Origin: Acidimicrobiia bacterium
Lineage (GTDB): Bacteria; Actinomycetota; Acidimicrobiia; Acidimicrobiales; JACDCH01
Assembly (NCBI GenBank): GCA_013694495.1
Contig: JACDCH010000284.1
Span: 1-6,247 of the forward strand
DNA: 6,247 nucleotides
Reading direction: 5' to 3'
Of the stretch, positions 1 through 4,598 are shown piece after piece. The notes beneath the pieces were generated by a model. That model did not search any database. It was not told the origin of the DNA and saw only the letters and a list, made by a program, of their open reading frames with translations. The first letter of the stretch is position 1. Every line of letters starts with the position of its first letter. Position numbers and translations under genes: made by a program.

Positions 1-1076
1 AGCACGAGCAGCCGCCGTCCGGTGACTCGGAGCCGCCGCACCGGCTGCTCGACGAACCGGTACGACAGCACCGTCAGGCCGACGGTGACCGCAGCCCGCA
101 ACGTGAGCAGGCCGGCACCGCCGAGGCCGGTGCGGCCCGGTGTGAGCACGACGATCACCGGCCAGTGCCACAGGTAGAGGCCGTAGGAGACCCGACCGAC
201 GGCGACGGTCCAGGCGTGGGTCAGCACCGCCGGCGCCTTGCCGCCCCCCACCGCCCCGGCGATGACGAGAGCGGTGAGGGCGGCGTGGAGCGGCAGGCCG
301 ACGGTGAACAGCCAGGCGGCGGTCTCGTCGACCAGGAACCACGACGCCGCGCTGGCGACGAGCGCAGCGGTGGCGAGGCCCGGCCGCACGCGTCGCCCAG
401 CCGCACCGATCGGCAGGACCGTGGCCAGCAGCGCGCCGACGAGCAGCGCGTGGAGGCGGGTGTCGGTGCCGTAGTAGGCGCGGTCGAGGTCGCCGCGGAG
501 CAGCACGAGGGCCGCGACCGAGGCGACGATGCCGGCGGCCGCCACGACCGCCACCGACCGCGCCGCACGGGCGCCGGCACCGGACCGTCGGCGCAGCACC
601 GCGAGCAGGACCAGGGGCCACACGACGTAGAACTGCTCCTCGATCGCCAGCGACCACAGGTGCCCGAGCGGCGACGGCCCCCGCACGCTGTCGAAGTAGC
701 CGTCACCGCCGGCCAGCGCATGCCAGTTGGCGACGTAGCCGAGCCCGGCCAGGGCGTCGCCCCGCACGCGAGCCAGGTCCTGGGCCGGCCACCAAGCGGC
801 CGCGGCCGCGGCCACCACCGAGAGCAGCACGAAGAGGGCGGGCAGCAGGCGCCGGGCCCGCCGGAGCCAGAACGCCCGCAGGTCGATGCCACCGGACGCT
901 CGGTGCTCGGCCAGCAGCAGACCGGTGATGAGGTAGCCGGAGACGACGAAGAACGTGTCGACGCCGAGGAAGCCGCCCGGCAGCAGGTCCGGCCACAGGT
1001 GGAAGGCGATGACAGCGAGCACGGCCACGCCACGCAGGCCGTCGAGCGCCGGTTGGTGCTCGAGCCGCCCTTCCAC
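1..1076 (-). CDS. Acyltransferase 3 (OafA/YrhL-type) integral membrane protein, C-terminus cut by window edge
   Basis: Membrane O-acyltransferase of the AT3 family, which moves acyl groups (often acetyl) onto cell-surface sugars or lipids. I translated 358 codons from a GTG at 1076 with no stop. Motifs in family order: LDGLRG (11-16) with R15 and H26 forming the R-x10-H signature, GGFLGVDTFFVVSGYLIT (34-51), FWLRRARRLLP (69-79), GHLWSLAIEEQFYVVWPL (138-155), DTRLHALLVGALLA (205-218), GRVSYGLYLWHWP (294-306) and FVEQPVRRLR (341-350). Hydrophobic segments recur throughout. The AT3 domain is almost complete; whether an SGNH hydrolase domain follows lies outside the window. The start is chosen because no ATG, GTG or TTG sits just upstream in frame and LDGLRG is normally near the N-terminus; no clear ribosome binding site is visible. 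It lies 29 bp after the aldehyde dehydrogenase stop, so it may be co-transcribed, although no functional link is evident. Substrate unknown. Confidence 0.9.
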   Translation of the reverse strand, partial: MEGRLEHQPALDGLRGVAVLAVIAFHLWPDLLPGGFLGVDTFFVVSGYLITGLLLAEHRASGGIDLRAFWLRRARRLLPALFVLLSVVAAAAAAWWPAQDLARVRGDALAGLGYVANWHALAGGDGYFDSVRGPSPLGHLWSLAIEEQFYVVWPLVLLAVLRRRSGAGARAARSVAVVAAAGIVASVAALVLLRGDLDRAYYGTDTRLHALLVGALLATVLPIGAAGRRVRPGLATAALVASAASWFLVDETAAWLFTVGLPLHAALTALVIAGAVGGGKAPAVLTHAWTVAVGRVSYGLYLWHWPVIVVLTPGRTGLGGAGLLTLRAAVTVGLTVLSYRFVEQPVRRLRVTGRRLLV

Positions 1077-1105
1077 GCGGACCGACGTTACGGCTGCCGG
1101 CCCCG

Positions 1106-2563
1106 TCAGCCGGGCCAGACGATGCTCTGCAGCTCGCTGTAGGCGTGGAGGCCGAAGCTGCCGCCGTCGCGCCCGACGCCCGACTGCTTGAACCCGCCGA
1201 AGGGCGCCTCGTGGTTGCGCTGCGCGGTGTTGATGCCGACGTTGCCGGTGCGGAGCTGGCGGGCGACGCGCATCGCCTTGGCCGTGTCGGCGCTGAAGAC
1301 GTAGTCGTAGAGACCGAACTCCGTGCTGTTGGCCAGCGCCACGGCCTCGTCCTCGTCGTCGAAGGGCAGCACGACGACGACGGGCCCGAAGAACTCCTCC
1401 TGCACCGCCCGCATCCCGGCCTTGCAGCCGGCGATGAGTGTCGGGTTCAGGTAGAAGCCCGTCGCCCGGTCGGGCCGGTCGCCGCCGACGACGACCTCGC
1501 CACCCTCGTCGCGGCCGGCCTGGATGAGCGCCTCGACGCGACCGCGCTGCACCGACGAGATCAGGGGGCCCACGACGGTGTCCGGCTCGAGCGGGTCCCC
1601 GACCTTGAGTCGGCCGGCGGCGGTGCTGAGCCCGCCGACCACCTGGTCGTACACCCCTCGCTGGACGATGACCCGGGTGGGAGCGGTGCAGATCTGGCCG
1701 GCGTGGAAGGCCCACACGCTGGAGATGTTGCCGATGGCCGTCTTGAGGTCGGCGTCGTCGAACACGATCCCGGCGCCCTTGCCACCGAGCTCCATGAGCT
1801 GGCGCTTCATCCCGCGACCGCAGACCTCACCGATGCGCTGGCCGACCGTGGTGGAGCCGGTGAAGCTCACCATGTCGACGTGCTTGCTGGCGACGAGCGC
1901 CTCGCCGGCGTCGATGCTGCTGCCGGTCACCACGTTCACCACGCCCGGCGGGAAGCCGGCGTCGGCGAACACCTCCCCGAAGCGGGTGACGGCCAGCGGG
2001 TCCTGCGGCGCCGGCTTGACCACGACCGTGTTGCCCATGGCCAGGGCCGGTCCGACCTTGCCCGCCATGTTCACGATCGGGAAGTTGTAGGGCGTGATGC
2101 AGGCCACCACGCCGACCGGCTGGCGCACCACGACGGCGCCGATCAGCCCACCGGCGGCCAGTACGGTGCTGGGCATCTCGCTCGGCGGCAGCGGGATCTG
2201 GGTGGGCTCCAGTGCGCCCTTGGCGTAGCGCCGCAGCCGCTCGATGCAGGTCGGCACCTGCATCGTGGACGCCAGACGCAACGTGGCGCCGGTCTCGGCC
2301 TGGACGAGGGGGATCAGGTCCTCCATCCGCTCGCGCAGCAGGTCGCCTGCCTTGTTCAGCAGCTCGGCGCGGTGCTCCGGCTTCGTCCGGCTCCACGCGG
2401 GGAAGGCCGCCGCGGCCGCCGCCGCCGCCTGCTCGGCCTGCTCGACCGACGCCTCGGGGGCGGCCCCGACGATCGCCTCCGTCGCCGGGTTCACGATCTC
2501 GTAGGTGCCTCGGGCCCCCGCCGCCCGCTCGCCACCGATGAGCATCCGGTACTCGGTCGTCAT
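1106..2563 (-). CDS. NAD(P)+-dependent aldehyde dehydrogenase
   Basis: Cytosolic enzyme of the aldehyde dehydrogenase superfamily oxidising an aldehyde to the acid with NAD+ or NADP+. The 485 residues match the usual family length and all catalytic landmarks are present: TPYNFP with oxyanion-hole N160, cofactor-contacting K183 in VVKPAP, the Rossmann turn FTGSTTVG (234-241), general base E258 in MELGGKG, nucleophile C292 in GQICT, EEFFGPV (389-395) and FGGFKQSGVGRD (455-466). It should be active. An eight-alanine run (46-53; DNA 2405-2428) is low-complexity but lies in a helix region and keeps frame. The ATG at 2563 gives a normal N-terminus and lies 6 bp after a TAnnnT -10 hexamer, with no Shine-Dalgarno visible. 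It is transcribed divergently from the amidohydrolase operon and shares its operator, so its substrate is probably an intermediate of the same pathway. The aldehyde cannot be named from sequence; lack of a CoA-binding hallmark makes a non-acylating enzyme more likely. Confidence 0.96.
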   Translation of the reverse strand: MTTEYRMLIGGERAAGARGTYEIVNPATEAIVGAAPEASVEQAEQAAAAAAAAFPAWSRTKPEHRAELLNKAGDLLRERMEDLIPLVQAETGATLRLASTMQVPTCIERLRRYAKGALEPTQIPLPPSEMPSTVLAAGGLIGAVVVRQPVGVVACITPYNFPIVNMAGKVGPALAMGNTVVVKPAPQDPLAVTRFGEVFADAGFPPGVVNVVTGSSIDAGEALVASKHVDMVSFTGSTTVGQRIGEVCGRGMKRQLMELGGKGAGIVFDDADLKTAIGNISSVWAFHAGQICTAPTRVIVQRGVYDQVVGGLSTAAGRLKVGDPLEPDTVVGPLISSVQRGRVEALIQAGRDEGGEVVVGGDRPDRATGFYLNPTLIAGCKAGMRAVQEEFFGPVVVVLPFDDEDEAVALANSTEFGLYDYVFSADTAKAMRVARQLRTGNVGINTAQRNHEAPFGGFKQSGVGRDGGSFGLHAYSELQSIVWPG

Positions 2564-2569
2564 GACCGG

Positions 2570-2575
2570 AGACTA
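2570..2575 (-). promoter_or_regulatory. Predicted -10 element of the aldehyde dehydrogenase promoter (leaderless)
   Basis: Read on the minus strand this is tagtct, the mirror image of the plus-strand -10 because both are formed by the outer edge of the same palindrome. It ends 6 bp before the ATG at 2563, so transcription would begin at or about one base from the start codon. The short leader contains no Shine-Dalgarno sequence. I see no convincing -35 at 17-18 bp, so this side may be weaker or need an activator. Confidence 0.45.
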
Positions 2576-2590
2576 GAACACGTTCTAGTC
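2571..2590. promoter_or_regulatory. Perfect palindromic operator, KstR-like (TetR family), between divergent genes
   Basis: Seen: gactagaac and gttctagtc are exact inverted repeats of 9 bp separated by ac. The inner 14 bases, tagaacacgttcta (2574-2587), fit the KstR consensus TnnAACnnGTTnnA at all eight fixed positions. KstR is the TetR-family repressor of steroid and cholesterol catabolism in mycobacteria and rhodococci. The repeat fills 20 of the 35 bp between the two start codons and overlaps both predicted -10 elements, so a bound dimer would block both promoters. No regulator gene lies in the window, and other TetR-family proteins may read similar AAC-GTT palindromes, so the binding protein is inferred; the palindrome itself is certain. 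Confidence 0.85.
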
Positions 2591-2598
2591 TTGGCCGC

Positions 2599-3807
2599 AT
2601 GGCGATCCCCCGGATCATCTCCGTCGACGACCACGTCGTCGAGCCGCCGACGCTCTGGAGCGACCGGTTGCCGGCGAAGTACCAGGACCGGGGGCCCCGG
2701 GTGGTGCGCGACCGGGCCAAGTTCAGCTTCGAGGGCGGCGTGTTCAGCTACGAGCGGGGCGCGCCCGACGGCGAGTGGTGCGACTGGTGGCTGTACGACG
2801 ACCTCGTCTACCCGTTCCCCAAGCTGTCGGCTGCCGTCGGCTTCGAGGACCTCGACGTCACGCCGACCACCTTCGACGAGATCCGCCGCGGCTGCTGGAT
2901 CCAGTCGGACCGGCTCGCCGACATGGACGCCAACCACGTCGACGCGTCGATCTGCTTCCCGAACACGCTCCCCCGCTTCTGCGGGCAGGCGTTCTACGAG
3001 CGGGCCGACAAGGATCTCGCCCTCCTGTGCGTGCAGGCCTACAACGACTGGATGCTCGACGACTGGTCGGCCGGCGACGGCCGGGGCAAGCTCCTCCCGC
3101 TCACGATCGTGCCGCTGTGGGACGCCGAGCTGGCCGCCACCGAGGTGCGCCGCTGCGCCGACAAGGGCACGCTCGGCATCGCCTTCAGCGAGAACCCGCA
3201 CCCGCTCGGCCTCCCGAGCGTGCACGACAAGAGCCGCTTCTGGGACCCGCTGTTCCAGGCTTGCCAGGACACCGGCACCGTCGTGTGCATGCACATCGGG
3301 TCGAGCTCCAAGATGCCGGCGACGTCGCCTGACGCGCCGTTCATCATCTCGTCGACGCTGACGTTCTCGAACGCGATGGGATCGATGCTCGACTTCATCT
3401 TCTCGGGCACGCTCGAGCGCTTCCCCGAGCTCGTCCTGTCCTACAGCGAGGGACAGGTCGGCTGGATGCCCTACGTCCTCGAGCGGGCCGACAAGCTCTG
3501 GGCGGAGCGGGGCGACAACAGCTTCGGTACGAGCCTGCCCAAGAAGCCGTCGACCTACCTCCACCACCGCGTCTACGGCTGCGTCTTCGACGACGAAGTC
3601 GGGCTGCGCAACCGCGACCTGATCGGGATGGACCAGATCTGCTTCGAGACGGACTACCCCCACGCCGACAGCACGTTCCCGCACAGCGAGAAGGTCGCCA
3701 CCGACATCGTCACCCAGGCCGGCATGGACGAGGACGAGATCTACAAGTTCATCCGCGGCAACGCCATCCGCTGCTTCGACCTCGGTCGCGTCGGCATCAC
3801 GAGCTGA
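2599..3807 (+). CDS. Amidohydrolase-2 family metal-dependent hydrolase (ACMSD-like TIM barrel)
   Basis: A 402-residue member of the amidohydrolase-2 family, whose TIM-barrel enzymes use a bound metal for hydrolysis or non-oxidative decarboxylation (ACMSD and related decarboxylases). Visible landmarks: N-terminal VDDHVVEPP (9-17) supplying D10, H12 and E15; FWDPLFQACQDTG (214-226) leading to MHIGSS with H232; LERFPELVLSYSEGQVGW (272-289); and ETDYPHADSTFP (350-361) with D352 and H355. In many relatives the strand before GxxxW-P carries a histidine; here the motif reads SEG (E284), a variant I associate with a 'DxHxxEP' subgroup. No signal peptide, so cytosolic. The ATG is fixed by the -10 hexamer 7 bp upstream and by the conserved DxH motif starting only nine residues in. 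It is the first gene of a three-gene operon. The substrate is not predictable; the operator and flavin-reductase neighbour suggest a ring-cleavage or beta-keto-type intermediate (inference). Confidence 0.92.
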   Translation: MAIPRIISVDDHVVEPPTLWSDRLPAKYQDRGPRVVRDRAKFSFEGGVFSYERGAPDGEWCDWWLYDDLVYPFPKLSAAVGFEDLDVTPTTFDEIRRGCWIQSDRLADMDANHVDASICFPNTLPRFCGQAFYERADKDLALLCVQAYNDWMLDDWSAGDGRGKLLPLTIVPLWDAELAATEVRRCADKGTLGIAFSENPHPLGLPSVHDKSRFWDPLFQACQDTGTVVCMHIGSSSKMPATSPDAPFIISSTLTFSNAMGSMLDFIFSGTLERFPELVLSYSEGQVGWMPYVLERADKLWAERGDNSFGTSLPKKPSTYLHHRVYGCVFDDEVGLRNRDLIGMDQICFETDYPHADSTFPHSEKVATDIVTQAGMDEDEIYKFIRGNAIRCFDLGRVGITS

Positions 3808-3811
3808 AGGG
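3806..3811 (+). promoter_or_regulatory. Ribosome binding site for the tandem-barrel protein gene
   Basis: The purine-rich gaaggg lies 7 bp before the ATG at 3819 and overlaps the amidohydrolase stop codon (3805-3807). It supports this start and contrasts with the first gene of the operon, which has no such site. Confidence 0.6.
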
Positions 3812-3818
3812 CGCATCG

Positions 3819-4598
3819 ATGGAAACGGGCGGAGAGATCGTCCTCGGGTCGTCGCTGTTCACGCTGGTCGAACCGCACCAGGGCCACGAGGTCGCCTACA
3901 ACCGCTGGTACGAGCGTGACCACATGCTCGCCGGCTGCATGGTTGGGCCCTGGCTCTACGCCGGGCGGCGCTGGGTGGCCACCCGCGACGACAAGGCGCT
4001 CCGCTCGGGCACGCAACGCGACCTGTTCGGCGACGGCGACCCCGGCACGTACCTGGCCGTCTACTTCGTGATCGACGGCAAGCACGACGAGCACTTCGAG
4101 TGGGGCACGCGCCAGGTGCACTGGCTGCACAACAACGGCCGGATGTTCGCCCAGCGCGACCACATCCACACGCTGCTCTACCGGTTCGGGTGGGCGGCGG
4201 CCCGCGACACCGACGGCGTGCCGAAGGAGCTCGCCCTCGACCACCCGTACTCGGCCCTCGTGGCCACGTTCGTGGAGCGGGCCGACGGCGTCGACTGGCG
4301 CGACCTCGAGCCCTGGTTCGCGGGGAAGGCGGCCGACACCCCCGGCGTCGGCCAGACGCTGCTGTTCCGGCCGATCCCGCTGCCCGAGAGCGCGCCGGTG
4401 ACGCAGAAGGGCATGGGCAACCTGCGCCGCCGCTCCCTCCTGCTGCGCTTCGCCGACGTGTCACCCGCCGAGGCCGCGGCCCAGAGCGGCGCGGTCGACG
4501 AGGCCCTTGCGGCCGAGGGGCTCGGCTCGGTCCTGTGGTCGTCGCCGTTCCGCCCGACCATCCCCGGTACCGACACCTACACCGACCAGCTCTGGTGA
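3819..4598 (+). CDS. Conserved-looking protein of unknown function, probable tandem EthD/Dabb-like alpha+beta barrel
   Basis: A 259-residue soluble protein that I cannot assign to a named enzyme. The N-terminal half has the pattern of dimeric alpha+beta barrel (EthD/Dabb-type) proteins: a hydrophobic strand SLFTLVEP (12-19), then YNRWYERDH (27-35), like the WY...H helix motif of that fold, then a second strand GPWLYAGRRWVATR (43-56). A second copy seems to start near 145: YSALVATFVER (144-154), LEPWF (163-167), then GVGQTLLFRPIPLP (176-189). This suggests a fused two-barrel chain forming a pseudo-dimer. Candidate polar residues are Y31, R33, D34, H35, H101 and H104. No signal peptide or membrane segment. 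It begins 11 bp after the amidohydrolase and its stop overlaps the next start, so it belongs to the same operon. Relatives of the fold include small oxygenases, dehydratases and ligand binders; the fold assignment is by eye and the role in the pathway is open. Confidence 0.82.
   Translation: METGGEIVLGSSLFTLVEPHQGHEVAYNRWYERDHMLAGCMVGPWLYAGRRWVATRDDKALRSGTQRDLFGDGDPGTYLAVYFVIDGKHDEHFEWGTRQVHWLHNNGRMFAQRDHIHTLLYRFGWAAARDTDGVPKELALDHPYSALVATFVERADGVDWRDLEPWFAGKAADTPGVGQTLLFRPIPLPESAPVTQKGMGNLRRRSLLLRFADVSPAEAAAQSGAVDEALAAEGLGSVLWSSPFRPTIPGTDTYTDQLW

Larger units (their letters stand above)
2562..2591 (+). promoter_or_regulatory. Predicted promoter of the amidohydrolase operon (leaderless)
   Basis: The hexamer tagtct at 2586-2591 fits the actinobacterial -10 pattern TAnnnT. 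It ends 7 bp before the ATG at 2599, placing the expected transcription start on or next to the A of the start codon. A partial -35 match, atgacc (2562-2567, sharing TGAC with TTGACA), lies 18 bp upstream and overlaps the start codon of the divergent gene. No Shine-Dalgarno sequence lies before the ATG, in keeping with a leaderless transcript. Predicted by eye only. Confidence 0.5.

Noticed and set aside
1077..1105. Possible terminator or promoter between the aldehyde dehydrogenase and the acyltransferase
   Set aside because: The 29 bp contain no convincing hairpin, T-run or -10/-35 pair.
165..1142. Long open frames on the plus strand (165-1142) and in a second minus frame (221-1033)
   Set aside because: Both overlap the acyltransferase-3 gene, whose correct minus frame, starting with GTG at 1076, shows all the family motifs. 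The other frames give low-complexity R/G/H- or S/R-rich products.
2405..2428. GC-rich triplet run encoding eight alanines in the aldehyde dehydrogenase
   Set aside because: Looks like a repeat but uses mixed alanine codons in a normal helix region of the family; no sign of an expanded or mobile repeat.
1145..3361. A 738-codon open frame on the plus strand
   Set aside because: It runs antisense through the aldehyde dehydrogenase and then out of frame through the amidohydrolase, crossing the operator. Its composition is rich in R, A, G and H with no recognisable domain; such frames arise from high GC at third positions.
2560..3816. A 418-codon open frame on the minus strand
   Set aside because: It is the antisense of the amidohydrolase, which has clear catalytic motifs. 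The translation is V/A/E/D/R-rich without family motifs and its end overlaps the divergent promoter region.
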